From Ktedonobacterales bacterium (GTDB taxonomy: Bacteria; Chloroflexota; Ktedonobacteria; Ktedonobacterales; Ktedonobacteraceae), in contig DAIDJF010000014.1 in the NCBI GenBank assembly GCA_027451525.1, positions 1-64,000 on the forward strand: a stretch of DNA of 64,000 bases. Direction: 5' to 3'. Positions 34,551 to 42,873 of this stretch are shown here, one piece after another (position 1 is the stretch's first letter; each line of letters starts with the position of its first letter). A program made the position numbers and the translations under genes. The notes beneath the pieces were generated by a model. It did no database searches. It was not told where the DNA came from and saw only the letters and a list, made by a program, of their open reading frames with translations.

Positions 34551-36551
34551 TTAGCTCACCCTGACCTGGTGACGGTCCGAACAGATAATGCCATAGCGTG
34601 GCACGGGAACCGAGCGCACAGGCGCACTTGCGGCACGTGCCGCTCCCGCTGTTTCACTGACACTGATCTGCACGTCTTCTACGAACTCAACATGCTCGAT
34701 ACCATGCAGTATACTATAAATTTCCGAACGATTGAGCGAGCGTCCAAAGGGCCAGCCATCGCCGCGTGGTCCTCCGATATAGGGATTGACATAACGATAG
34801 AGAGCCTCTTCCGCTTTTTGCTGCACCTCACTCACCAGCGCCGGATCACTGCGTTCCGGTAGTCGCAACTCGGCGCGCACCGATATCCAGACGTACTGGG
34901 GTTGGCGCACCTCGACAGTAATACCCAACAAGCGGCGTGACTCCAGGTGTGCCAGCACCGCCGAGCGCAGTTCTGCCGACACCACAAGTAATTCAGGAGC
35001 AATACGCCCCTGGGGATTGTCCACCTGTGGCAACACAACAACCACAATCTGACCAGGACGCGGGTCGTCACGCGACCCCGGTTGCGCACCAGGAGCGATA
35101 CAGCTTGCGCGTGCAACGCCAAGCACCTGTTGCGCGAGATGCTCGTAGTCGTCGGCAGTTACCGCGCGCGTGCGTGTACGCAACATCTGTGGAGCGCGCA
35201 GCATGGCATCATCCAGACTCTGCGCGTCACGTCCACCAACGGCGGCGGCACGATTCGTTACTTGTGTTACATAGGGGATAGAGGATTTCAACACGGTTAG
35301 TGTATGCGCGGCGACGTTGCCCGCCACACCACCACCATACTGATAATGCTTGAATGTGAGCGTGCTGCCTTTTTCCGGCACAACGCCAAAGCTATACATA
35401 GAACCATCCGGCTGCAAGAGCGATGGTCCCAGTGTCACCGTGCCATCCTGTTTATCAAGCGTAAAATGGCGATCCGTGGGTGTAGAGTCGGCAAAATCAG
35501 AGACCTCGCTCCAACGTTGCAGCGGCCCGCTGACAGGCTGGACGGTCAGATAGTCTTGCGCGGGATCAAGGGTAAGAATAGGCGTGTGCAGCAGGCGGAA
35601 GCTCTGCCCCGGCGTGCCGTCGCTTACACCTAAGGTCTCGTTACGCACAGAGACGGCATGGCGCGCAGTGACTGTACCCCCACGAGCTTCGACGCGGATA
35701 CGAAAAATCGTGGGAGAAACTTTATAGGTTCCGCTTCCGCTTTGTGGCTCAGTGACAAGGCAACGTAGCCAGTACGCATTGAGGCCCTGAAACTCGCCCT
35801 GTGCCATTGGCGGCAGGTGCAAAATCACCTCGCCGGACACGTTAAAACCGCCCGTTCCATCATGTTCCAGCTCGCATGTAACCCAACGGGCCGATTTTCC
35901 TTGCCAGACCTGCCAGGTAATCGGGGGGCGCGTCGGATTGACACCCGCCCCACCCGCGACATCACAATCGAGCAGCAGAGCTAAAATATGGTTGCTGTGA
36001 TCTTGCCGAAAGGCTATAAAAAATGCATCGCCTGCACCAGGTCTGGGCGGAAACACACTAAAACCTTTGCCGCGCAGTTCTGCCTGCCGCAAATCGTGAC
36101 GTAACCAGGCTTCACTCGCGTCACGGCTGGCATTGCGCGTGAACAGTCCCGTCATGCGCGGCGGACGAATAGTTAGCGCGCTCTCCGTTGTGAAAATAGT
36201 GGCGGGGCTGGTCTCCGTGCGCACGGTCGCTACCTCGGTGTCAGCAGGGATCACCACCTCGGTTGGTTGGGCAGCCGAAAGATAAAATGTAATCGGTGCG
36301 CTTGCCGCGCGCGGCTCTTCTAAACGTACGCCGATCAGTTCCAGGAATTTAATGTAGTTTTTCTCTGGCACTTGATTGACACGATAGAGCAGCATATCGG
36401 TCATCCAGGCAAAAAGCTCGATCAGCGTCACGCCTGGATCGCTCACGTTATGGTCGGTCCACTCGCGACAATAATGCGGGATCAGCAGTTTTGCCTGATC
36501 GACAATATCTTGAAAGTGGCGATCATCTAAAAATGGTGTTGGTAACGGCAT
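34551..36551 (-). CDS. Baseplate J-like wedge protein (Cis11/Afp11 type)
   Basis: This 666-residue baseplate assembly protein opens with IPHYCREWTDHNVSDPGVTLIELFAWMTDMLLYRVNQVPEKNYIKFLELIGVRL, the family start, and has the central GGGVAGNVAAHTLTVLKSSIPYVTQVTNRAAAVGGRDAQSLDDAMLRAPQMLRTRTRAVTADDYEHLA stretch characteristic of gpJ/gp6-type wedges. In contractile machines these proteins form the iris that couples sheath contraction to the hub. A GGAAGAG site precedes the ATG. Known eCIS clusters usually carry this gene next to gp25 and Cis12 genes, as here. Only one such gene is present in the cluster. Confidence 0.93.
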   Translation of the reverse strand: MPLPTPFLDDRHFQDIVDQAKLLIPHYCREWTDHNVSDPGVTLIELFAWMTDMLLYRVNQVPEKNYIKFLELIGVRLEEPRAASAPITFYLSAAQPTEVVIPADTEVATVRTETSPATIFTTESALTIRPPRMTGLFTRNASRDASEAWLRHDLRQAELRGKGFSVFPPRPGAGDAFFIAFRQDHSNHILALLLDCDVAGGAGVNPTRPPITWQVWQGKSARWVTCELEHDGTGGFNVSGEVILHLPPMAQGEFQGLNAYWLRCLVTEPQSGSGTYKVSPTIFRIRVEARGGTVTARHAVSVRNETLGVSDGTPGQSFRLLHTPILTLDPAQDYLTVQPVSGPLQRWSEVSDFADSTPTDRHFTLDKQDGTVTLGPSLLQPDGSMYSFGVVPEKGSTLTFKHYQYGGGVAGNVAAHTLTVLKSSIPYVTQVTNRAAAVGGRDAQSLDDAMLRAPQMLRTRTRAVTADDYEHLAQQVLGVARASCIAPGAQPGSRDDPRPGQIVVVVLPQVDNPQGRIAPELLVVSAELRSAVLAHLESRRLLGITVEVRQPQYVWISVRAELRLPERSDPALVSEVQQKAEEALYRYVNPYIGGPRGDGWPFGRSLNRSEIYSILHGIEHVEFVEDVQISVSETAGAARAASAPVRSVPVPRYGIICSDRHQVRVS

Positions 36552-36579
36552 AATTGCTCTTCCTTAATAATAATGGCGG

Positions 36580-37008
36580 CTAGGGTTCACGGTTGATGGT
36601 GAGGCGCGTTGTCTCTGGCTCACCCGGAATACGGTAGAAAGGAAAGACCAGCGAACGCTTATCGTGCGTGGCCTTGATTTCATAGCGTATCGTAACAAGC
36701 AGCCGCCCCGGACTTTCGCGGTCTGGCGCGGCGATGACCTCCATCACGCGGATGCGCGGCTCCCACATGCCCAGTGCTTCTTCAACATAATGGGCCGCGA
36801 GACCCGCGGTAGTTGCATCATTAGGAGCAAAAATAAGCTCGTGAATCTGACAACCGAACTCCGGGCGCATGACACGCTGCCCCTTTGGCGTCAACAAAAT
36901 AATATGGATTGCCTCTTCTATATCGCGCTCCTGATGGGCTAAGGCAATACGCCCATGCGCGTCAATGCGCACGGGAAAGGCCCAACCCGTCCCCAAGAAA
37001 TCTCGCAT
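36580..37008 (-). CDS. gp25-like baseplate protein (Cis9/Afp9 type)
   Basis: This 142-residue lysozyme-like baseplate wedge protein has the GPW/gp25 core: HQERDIEEAIHIILLTPKGQRVMRPEFGCQIHELIFAPND. This includes the EF-x-C-x-I-H-like stretch by which gp25 nucleates sheath assembly. AAAAGGGG precedes the ATG. It lies between the PAAR-like and baseplate J genes, the normal eCIS position. Confidence 0.94.
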   Translation of the reverse strand: MRDFLGTGWAFPVRIDAHGRIALAHQERDIEEAIHIILLTPKGQRVMRPEFGCQIHELIFAPNDATTAGLAAHYVEEALGMWEPRIRVMEVIAAPDRESPGRLLVTIRYEIKATHDKRSLVFPFYRIPGEPETTRLTINREP

Positions 37009-37127
37009 ATCAGCCCCTTTTCCTCACAAGTTTACATGATTATACGCTTATTTTGTGCATCTGGCACGTAACCAGTTCACAAAAAATCTGTGAATAATGC
37101 TACTACTTACTGCCTGATAGGTCGTCA

Positions 37128-37523
37128 TCAACCGCCAATCAGCACAGTGCCTTCCGCGACGACCGTCCCAATCGGCAGGTCTACTGGGTCATTGCAAGTC
37201 ATCGCCGTATCGCCTAAACGCGCGGCAGGCTTGCCGTTAATCATCACGGTCGCGCTACCCATGATAATCTGTCCCTGATTTGTCGGCGGAACTTCAAAGG
37301 TTCCCTCTTCCGGGATATGCGGCGGAATATTGTTCGCCATGCTACCCACTGTTGCCGCTGGCAAACCCATGATCTTTACATCAGGACTCAGGTTCTCCGT
37401 GATAATGCCCTCGAATGGAAAAGGTAGCGGCGTTGGAATTGGCCCTCCGGGCGAGGGGATCAGCACGATATGCGTATCGACTGCCGTGATTCTATCGCCC
37501 TGCTTTGCGGCTGGTTGTCCCAC
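37128..37523 (-). CDS. PAAR-like spike tip protein (Cis10/Afp10 type)
   Basis: This 131-residue protein is built of short Gly/Pro-rich beta turns with PAAKQGDRITAVDTHIVLIP at the start and a central MGSATVMINGKPAARLGDTAMTC segment, the mark of PAAR-type cone proteins that sharpen the spike. The start is GTG with an AAAGGAG site. It follows the VgrG-like gene and would cap its beta-helix. Confidence 0.92.
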   Translation of the reverse strand: MGQPAAKQGDRITAVDTHIVLIPSPGGPIPTPLPFPFEGIITENLSPDVKIMGLPAATVGSMANNIPPHIPEEGTFEVPPTNQGQIIMGSATVMINGKPAARLGDTAMTCNDPVDLPIGTVVAEGTVLIGG

Positions 37524-37546
37524 AAAATTGCTCCTTTATAGCTACA

Positions 37547-39247
37547 CTAGTTCAGATTCACCATTGGGCCCTTGACATTGACTGCCGCGCTACCCTGCAC
37601 GTTGACCTCCAACCCTTTCACCTCGGTCGTGCTCACGCCACCATCAACCGTGACGCCGTTGCCCTTGAGTTGCACCTGACCAGTTGCCTCCAGTGTCAGA
37701 TTGCCTTGCGCCTGCACGCTGGCATCGCCTTTGACCGTAATCGTGAGTTTATTTGACGCGCTGTCCAGCATCACCTTGTTGCCATTTTTATCCTCAATCG
37801 TCACACCGCCACCGCTCTCGTTATCGTCAAGCGTGATGATATGACCCGTGCGCGAACGAATAATACGCTTCTGAATCTTGCCCGCGCTCGACAGGTGCGC
37901 CTCTGGCGGCGCATCGACGCCATTCCAGAGACCGCCCAAGACATAGGGACGGCTAAAATCGCCATGCTCGAAACCAACCAGCACCTCGTCATTGACTTCG
38001 GGCAAAAATTCGATCCCGCGCTGATTGCCCGCTCCCGGCATAATCACACGCGCCCAATCGCTCGCCTCCTGATCAACCAGCCAGGGATATTTCACCTTCA
38101 CGCGCCCATAGCCTTGGGGGTCATTATTGTCCGTGACCAGTCCAATCACCAGGCCAGAGATATGCGCATCCTCCTCGCGCTGCATCAACATGCTCAGTAG
38201 CACGGCTGGTTGATAGCCGGAAACACTGAATTGCGTGCTATACCCGCGATGCGCTCCATAGGTATGCACCGTATTAGTGACAAAGTATGTCCCGCTAAAC
38301 CGATTGCCAACATCGGAAATAGTGACGGAATCGCCCGCAACCAGACGTGGTTCACCAACACAGACACCTTCAGCCTCAATAAAACTACCTGCCTGTACGT
38401 TCGCTTCGCCTTTGGCAATCTGCGTGGCGTGGGATTGCGAGATAACGGGCTGATTGGCAACCAGCAATTGCGCACTCACGCCAAAAGTAGCCGCTAACTG
38501 CGCACCGTTTTTACTTTGCCCGATAGCAGGCACGCCAACGCCCTCCGATGGCTGGGCGGTTCCCACAATGGCTTGTTTTTCCTTGGGGTCCCATCCACGT
38601 ACCATCATGCTGTTCAACTGGCCGATTGTAGTAAGACGAGGCCGAAACTCGGTCAGCGTAGTACGCCACTGCAGTGTCAACGGCTGTCCACTACTGCGCG
38701 CCTCTTTACAGTAGAGCGTGCGCCCCTGGACATAGAGGAGCCGACCAAGTGCGACAGCACGCCTCTGCAAAAAGGCCAGATTGGTCTCGTTGTTCTGGAA
38801 CACGTAGGGATAGACAATAGAAGTGGAGGGCATATCAAGGCTCAAACCCACTTCAGAGGCAATTTTCTGCATGATATCGGTGTCAGTGACATTGATAAAC
38901 GAGCGAGCATACAATCCACGGGCCAGACGATGCATTCTGCTAAATGCCCGTATAATCAGTCGCTGGACGCCCTCGTCAAACACGGACTCCAGTTCGACAA
39001 TTTCGCCATCAAAGACCTGCCCCCGTACCTGGCCGATAACCATCTGCACTGTCAACGTTTTACCTGGCTCTAAGCGCGGATCATCAACCCAGGTAAGATC
39101 ATGATCGTATAACACCAGCGTCGCTATATCAGCGAGGTGCAGGCTATTTTCAACCGTCACCTCTAATACATCTTCAATAAAGTTATTCGTTAATTGCTGA
39201 CCATTAATGGTGATTTCAATTTCGCTAAATAAGATGTTGCTAGGCAT
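37547..39247 (-). CDS. VgrG/gp27-gp5-like spike protein (Cis8/Afp8 type)
   Basis: This 566-residue hub-spike protein has a gp27-like N-terminal half (about 1-340) starting MPSNILFSEIEITINGQQL, an OB-fold (about 365-460, ISGLVIGLVTDNNDPQGYGRVKVKYPWL, then EVLVGFEHGDFSRPYVLGGLWNG), and a repetitive beta-helix end (VTIEDKNGNKVMLDSASNKLTI, LTLEATGQVQLKGNGVTVDG). In a loaded particle the trimer pierces the target. The gene overlaps its upstream neighbour by eight bases. No extra enzymatic domain is attached at the C-terminus. Confidence 0.93.
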   Translation of the reverse strand: MPSNILFSEIEITINGQQLTNNFIEDVLEVTVENSLHLADIATLVLYDHDLTWVDDPRLEPGKTLTVQMVIGQVRGQVFDGEIVELESVFDEGVQRLIIRAFSRMHRLARGLYARSFINVTDTDIMQKIASEVGLSLDMPSTSIVYPYVFQNNETNLAFLQRRAVALGRLLYVQGRTLYCKEARSSGQPLTLQWRTTLTEFRPRLTTIGQLNSMMVRGWDPKEKQAIVGTAQPSEGVGVPAIGQSKNGAQLAATFGVSAQLLVANQPVISQSHATQIAKGEANVQAGSFIEAEGVCVGEPRLVAGDSVTISDVGNRFSGTYFVTNTVHTYGAHRGYSTQFSVSGYQPAVLLSMLMQREEDAHISGLVIGLVTDNNDPQGYGRVKVKYPWLVDQEASDWARVIMPGAGNQRGIEFLPEVNDEVLVGFEHGDFSRPYVLGGLWNGVDAPPEAHLSSAGKIQKRIIRSRTGHIITLDDNESGGGVTIEDKNGNKVMLDSASNKLTITVKGDASVQAQGNLTLEATGQVQLKGNGVTVDGGVSTTEVKGLEVNVQGSAAVNVKGPMVNLN

Positions 39248-39920
39248 TGGGAATCTCCAGTATCGTCCCTGGAGCCAGATTCCTGACGCGCGTCAGCTTG
39301 TTTGCATTCGCGATATGTCGCCAGAGATTGCTGTCACCATATTCTTTATAAGCAATCCACGCCAGCGTATCGCCCTCGCTGACGACCCAGACGCGCTCTC
39401 CACCAGAGCCACCAGAGGTTGGATTTGTGGCGGGATACCAGTTCTCGTCTTGAATCTGCTGAAATGTGACATCGAGCGCCGAGCGCACTGGCGTACCATC
39501 GGGCAGAAAAAGCGTGAAACGTTCGCGCAGATCGGTAATTACGGCCTTAAAGGTCCATGTCGAACCCCACTGGAAACTGACAATCGGCGGGCGTCCCTGC
39601 GAGTTGCTCATGCTGGCAAGGGCCGGGTCTACCTTGACCATATTCCAGATTGCGCCCGTATATTCGCGGCGCACGTCCTTTGGTGTGCCACCAGTCGCAC
39701 TTTTCACATTTGAGTAGGTATCAAAAAAAAGCTGCATTTGCAGGACCGTGGGTTGCCCACTGCCAAACTCATATTGTCCCAGATTAAAACCCTTGCTCTG
39801 CCCTGGCGTCCAGCTATTGTGTTTGCTAAACGCGTAGTCGCCGGGATTAAACATGCATTCTACAGTCACGCCGTGATCGTGATCGATAATTGTGGCCGTT
39901 GCCAGGCTATTTCCTTGCAT
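39240..39920 (-). CDS. LysM-containing tube initiator (Cis7/Afp7 type)
   Basis: This 226-residue protein has an N-terminal part (CMFNPGDYAFSKHNSWTPGQSKGFNL) typical of gp53/Afp7-like proteins that join the inner tube to the hub, and ends with a LysM domain (VSEGDTLAWIAYKEYGDSNLWRHIANANKLTRVRNLAPGTILEIP). I prefer ATG 39918-39920 behind AAGGTGAG; a GTG three codons earlier is possible. LysM in this family binds neighbouring baseplate proteins rather than wall glycan. Confidence 0.9.
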   Translation of the reverse strand: MQGNSLATATIIDHDHGVTVECMFNPGDYAFSKHNSWTPGQSKGFNLGQYEFGSGQPTVLQMQLFFDTYSNVKSATGGTPKDVRREYTGAIWNMVKVDPALASMSNSQGRPPIVSFQWGSTWTFKAVITDLRERFTLFLPDGTPVRSALDVTFQQIQDENWYPATNPTSGGSGGERVWVVSEGDTLAWIAYKEYGDSNLWRHIANANKLTRVRNLAPGTILEIPNA

Positions 39921-39934
39921 TTCACTCACCTTTT

Positions 39935-41860
39935 TCAGCGCATGCGCCGCTGTTCAACACTTAGCCGCCGTTTCAATACGTTATAGACCTGACGCGCCAA
40001 TTCATCCAGATCAGGTTCGGGCGTTTGAGGCGGCTGGGGCAACATTTCCTGCATGCCTGCTGGTTTTTCAAGCAGCGGACTACGCTCGCGCCCGGCACGC
40101 TGTATGCTACTCGTCGCACTGCTTTGCGTTCCAATGCCTGTTCCCACCGTAGTTGACGCAGGATTGCCCACAACATTCTGAGTGTGTACGGGAATGGTTT
40201 GTGGGACATTGGGAATAAGACCAGAAGGAGCGGGCATCTGTGGTGTTGACAAAGGAATGGGAAGCAACCAGTCTGGCAGTGGCTCCCAGGGCGCAGGCAA
40301 ACCTCTCCAATCGAGCGTATCCGCTACCATGCCTTCCTGCTTACCCTGGACATTGCGCGCATCCTGCTTATCCTGTGCCTGCCAGTAAGCCTCTTGTTCA
40401 ACCTGCCTTGCCAGCGTCTCCTCGTCAGCAGAATTTACAATATTTGCCAATGTTCGAGCCACGCCCATCGCGGGTTGGGCCATCCCCGTCGCGGGTTGGG
40501 CCATCCCCGTCGCGGGTTGGGCCATCCCCGTCGCGGGTTGGGCCATCCCCGTCGCGGGTTGGGTAGGACGCGCCAAAGGCAGGGCGACCGCAAGGGTCGC
40601 CCCTACAATGATACGTTGCGCGTTTTGCCCGTCATCATTGTAGGGGCGACCCTTGCGGTCGCCCTGCGTGCGGTCAATCTGCCTATTGCTACCCTGCCTA
40701 TTGTCGCTTTGTTTATTTGCAACTGGTGGCACAAAACGGGTGTCGCGTTGACGAGCTACGTGCGTCATCTCGTGCGCGAGTAATGCCAGCGTCTCGGGTG
40801 TGTCGCTTGGATGGCCCGCACCTAGCGCAATCGTATCTCCTTGCGCCACGGCATCGGCCTGCTGCTCCGCTGCTACTTTAGCAGCCTGTGGCCCATGATA
40901 GACACGCACTTGCTCCGGCTCGATTGGGAGCAATGGGCGTAGAAAACGTCGGGCACGCTGCGAAAGCGGTTCGCGCTCCGTCGCGTCGATATTGATAATG
41001 GGCGCAGACGGACGCGATGAATCGGCTTGTGGAACCTGCTGAGGCACAACATCGGCCTGCGGACGCGATAAATCAGTCCCTACGGGTTCTTCTTCGGCGC
41101 GCGTTAGGAGGGCAAACCATTCCTGCGGTGAACGATTTTTTGTGCTATCAGGAGCGAAAAGCGCATCCGCCTCTGTCTGCGCACCCAGTTCACGCTCACG
41201 CGCCTGCTCTGTTTTCGACATGCGGGCAGATAGTGCAGGTGGCTTAGAAATTGGCGTAGATGAACGTGCTTTCGACCTATCTGCTTCGCCACGCTCAGGC
41301 GGCGTCGACATACTCTGCACAGGACGCTCCTCAACACGCCCACGTCGTGGACGCGCCTTAACTTGCTCAACGGGTTGCACATACTGAGGTGACGATGGCG
41401 GTTGAACGTCACGTTCATTTTCACCGTCTGTTTGGGCTGCGCGTTCTGTTTCCATTGCGCCATCCATTTGGGCTTCAATTTTCTCGTCGGGAGGCAGAGG
41501 CGGTTGAGCAGGCAGGGCACCCGCAATGGTTCGCTGCTCATCTTGCTCGTTTTCATTGTAGGGGCGACCCTTGCGGTCGCCCTGCATACGCTCGCCCTGC
41601 ATACGCTCGCCCTGCATACGCTCGCCCTGCATACGCTCGCCCTGCATACGCTCACCCTGCGTATTTTGTATGGGCAGAGGCAGCACAAAGCGTGGCGCGA
41701 CATGCAGTTCTGCTGAGAAAGACCTTGAGTTTGCCAACCCTAGCGCGGCGGGCAGAAAATGCTGTCCGCGCACATGCTGAAGCAGTGGTTGACGCACCAA
41801 CATACGTTGCCTGAACTGGCGTTGACGTTGGAGGCGATGCAGTAAAGCATGTCGTTCCAT
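39935..41860 (-). CDS. DUF4157 (eCIS core domain) protein with metalloprotease motif and repeats
   Basis: This 641-residue protein has an eCIS core domain (about 315-385) carrying the zinc motif HEMTH (363-367) and LPIEPEQVRVYHGPQAAKVAAEQQADAV before it. Domains of this type are the hallmark of cargo or assembly-linked proteins in extracellular contractile injection systems. The N-terminal third is disordered and contains five QGERM repeats, followed by an insertion element in frame (QGDRKGRPYN). The middle carries a second insertion doublet and a QPATGMA tandem repeat (five units). The last residues (LARQVYNVLKRRLSVEQRR) match the small protein at 42303. It lies between tube and tube-initiator genes, so a loaded cargo or adaptor is likely. 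Confidence 0.88.
   Translation of the reverse strand: MERHALLHRLQRQRQFRQRMLVRQPLLQHVRGQHFLPAALGLANSRSFSAELHVAPRFVLPLPIQNTQGERMQGERMQGERMQGERMQGERMQGDRKGRPYNENEQDEQRTIAGALPAQPPLPPDEKIEAQMDGAMETERAAQTDGENERDVQPPSSPQYVQPVEQVKARPRRGRVEERPVQSMSTPPERGEADRSKARSSTPISKPPALSARMSKTEQARERELGAQTEADALFAPDSTKNRSPQEWFALLTRAEEEPVGTDLSRPQADVVPQQVPQADSSRPSAPIINIDATEREPLSQRARRFLRPLLPIEPEQVRVYHGPQAAKVAAEQQADAVAQGDTIALGAGHPSDTPETLALLAHEMTHVARQRDTRFVPPVANKQSDNRQGSNRQIDRTQGDRKGRPYNDDGQNAQRIIVGATLAVALPLARPTQPATGMAQPATGMAQPATGMAQPATGMAQPAMGVARTLANIVNSADEETLARQVEQEAYWQAQDKQDARNVQGKQEGMVADTLDWRGLPAPWEPLPDWLLPIPLSTPQMPAPSGLIPNVPQTIPVHTQNVVGNPASTTVGTGIGTQSSATSSIQRAGRERSPLLEKPAGMQEMLPQPPQTPEPDLDELARQVYNVLKRRLSVEQRRMR
40463..40563 (-). 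repeat. 21-bp tandem repeat, QPATGMA units
   Basis: Nearly five in-frame copies of a 21-base unit inside the DUF4157 gene, with almost no changes among the central copies. This encodes a flexible Pro/Ala/Met linker. Confidence 0.85.
40580..40666. repeat. REP-like doublet (two inverted copies) inside a CDS
   Basis: Arms 40580-40612 and 40634-40666 are exact inverse 33-base copies around a 21-base loop. Each arm also folds on itself (GGGCGACC paired with GGTCGCCC). The doublet keeps the DUF4157 reading frame open and encodes QGDRKGRPYND in one arm and IIVGATLAVAL in the other. Confidence 0.8.
41554..41584. repeat. REP-like single copy inside the DUF4157 gene
   Basis: CATTGTAGGGGCGACC-CTTGC-GGTCGCCCTG, the same unit as at 40634. 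It adjoins the 15-base tandem repeat at 41579-41660 and reads through as QGDRKGRPYN in frame. Confidence 0.8.
41579..41660 (-). repeat. 15-bp tandem repeat, QGERM units
   Basis: Five and a half copies of a 15-base unit in the DUF4157 gene, next to the palindromic element whose own end (QGDR) resembles the unit. The repeat may have grown from the end of that element. Confidence 0.85.
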
Positions 41861-41876
41861 GATATATTCCCCGCTT

Positions 41877-42299
41877 TTATCCTAATGAAATACCCTCGTG
41901 AGCCAGTTCCAGCGTTTCGACCGCCGCGTCCATACCAGAGGAAACAAACTGCGGACCAACCCACTTTACGGGATAAGCGTTGATAAAATTCCAGCGCATC
42001 AGTTCGGTTCCACCCGCGTCATACATCATGATCGTGACGTGGCGGCGGGTAAATTTTCCGCTGGCGATATCGGCGCACCACTTATAAAACTCGTTCGAGC
42101 TGGTCATGCCACGCTTCAAAACGAGATTGCTGACCTTTGTGACACCAGGGAGGCGATGCACAAAACCGTTGTTGCCCCCCTCCTGATAGTCCATCACATC
42201 CATCTCGACCTGTAAGCCACTGACCTCCACAAATAGCCCTTGTATCTGCCCGTCGATCATTACATAGAAGCGACAGTTGGGATAGGCTTCGCTGACCAT
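41877..42299 (-). CDS. Inner tube protein, second copy (gp19/Afp1-5 family)
   Basis: This 140-residue protein has the gp19-like tube fold, with CRFYVMIDGQIQGLFVEVSGLQVEMDV at the start and LVLKRGMTSSNEFYKWCADI in the middle, ending VETLELAHEGISLG. The same plan is in the tube gene at 42874, so this is a diverged paralogue and would sit at the start or end of the tube. CAGGAGG precedes the ATG. Confidence 0.93.
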   Translation of the reverse strand: MVSEAYPNCRFYVMIDGQIQGLFVEVSGLQVEMDVMDYQEGGNNGFVHRLPGVTKVSNLVLKRGMTSSNEFYKWCADIASGKFTRRHVTIMMYDAGGTELMRWNFINAYPVKWVGPQFVSSGMDAAVETLELAHEGISLG

Positions 42300-42302
42300 C
42301 GA

Positions 42303-42491
42303 TTACCTCCTGACGTGCAGGCCACCACGTGCCCGCGTCTGACGGAGATCAGCCAGCATAAGTTGATAGACCTTCTCCGCAAGCAACTCGACATCAATTG
42401 CGGAGCCAGCATTCGGTCTTGAAGCTGTTGATCCATTGCCACCTGGCATAGAACTGGAACTTTTTTTTGCGCCCTGTATCTCGTTATTCAT
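42303..42491 (-). CDS. 62-residue protein of the eCIS operon (position of Cis6)
   Basis: This small protein has a disordered Ser/Gly/Asn-rich start and a C-terminal helix (IDVELLAEKVYQLMLADL) followed by RQTRARGGLHVRR. Its start overlaps the previous gene and a GGCAGGAG site precedes it. It stands between the two tube genes, where Afp/PVC clusters have a small gene 6, but the sequence does not closely match those from memory. The C-terminal motif recurs at the end of the DUF4157 protein. Confidence 0.8.
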   Translation of the reverse strand: MNNEIQGAKKSSSSMPGGNGSTASRPNAGSAIDVELLAEKVYQLMLADLRQTRARGGLHVRR

Positions 42492-42852
42492 CTGATGACG
42501 CTCCTGCCAGATCTAACATAAAGCGCGTCTCACAAGCAGGGCACTGCGTCTCGACCAGATTCGCTCCCACCTCGTTGATACGAATATACAGGTCTTGCAA
42601 ATACGCGAGGTCTGCGGCAAACATATTTTCGACCACAGCAGGCGTGATCTGGCGCATGTCACCCAGGCGCGTGATGACACGACTGAGCAGCAAAATTGTC
42701 AGGTAGGCTTCATTGGCGCGCACACGCGGGTCTTGCAACGGCTCTATCTCATCAAGAGCCGTTGCAAGGCGCATGGTTCCCTGCCGATACAGGTTACCAC
42801 GCGCATCTACGTAGCCACGCAGGAGCGTAAACTCAAACTCCGTTTGTAGCAT
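42484..42852 (-). CDS. Tail-assembly-like protein of the eCIS operon
   Basis: This 122-residue protein begins MLQTEFEFTLLRGYVDARGNLYRQGTMRLATA and is then helical (RVRANEAYLTILLLSRVITRLGDM and VVENMFAADLAYLQDLYIRIN). The end carries a single CPAC motif. Its like is found in many contractile-injection clusters just after the tube gene and is often named phage tail assembly or T4 gp26-like. The start is behind GGGAAG. A chaperone role for the tube or tape measure is possible but unproven. Confidence 0.75.
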   Translation of the reverse strand: MLQTEFEFTLLRGYVDARGNLYRQGTMRLATALDEIEPLQDPRVRANEAYLTILLLSRVITRLGDMRQITPAVVENMFAADLAYLQDLYIRINEVGANLVETQCPACETRFMLDLAGASSDE

Positions 42853-42873
42853 GATTGACTTCCCACTCGCTCA

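Noticed and set aside
40463-41660. Clustered short repeats that might be a CRISPR array
   Set aside because: The units are 21 and 15 bases long with no spacers, are in frame within one protein gene, and no cas gene is near.
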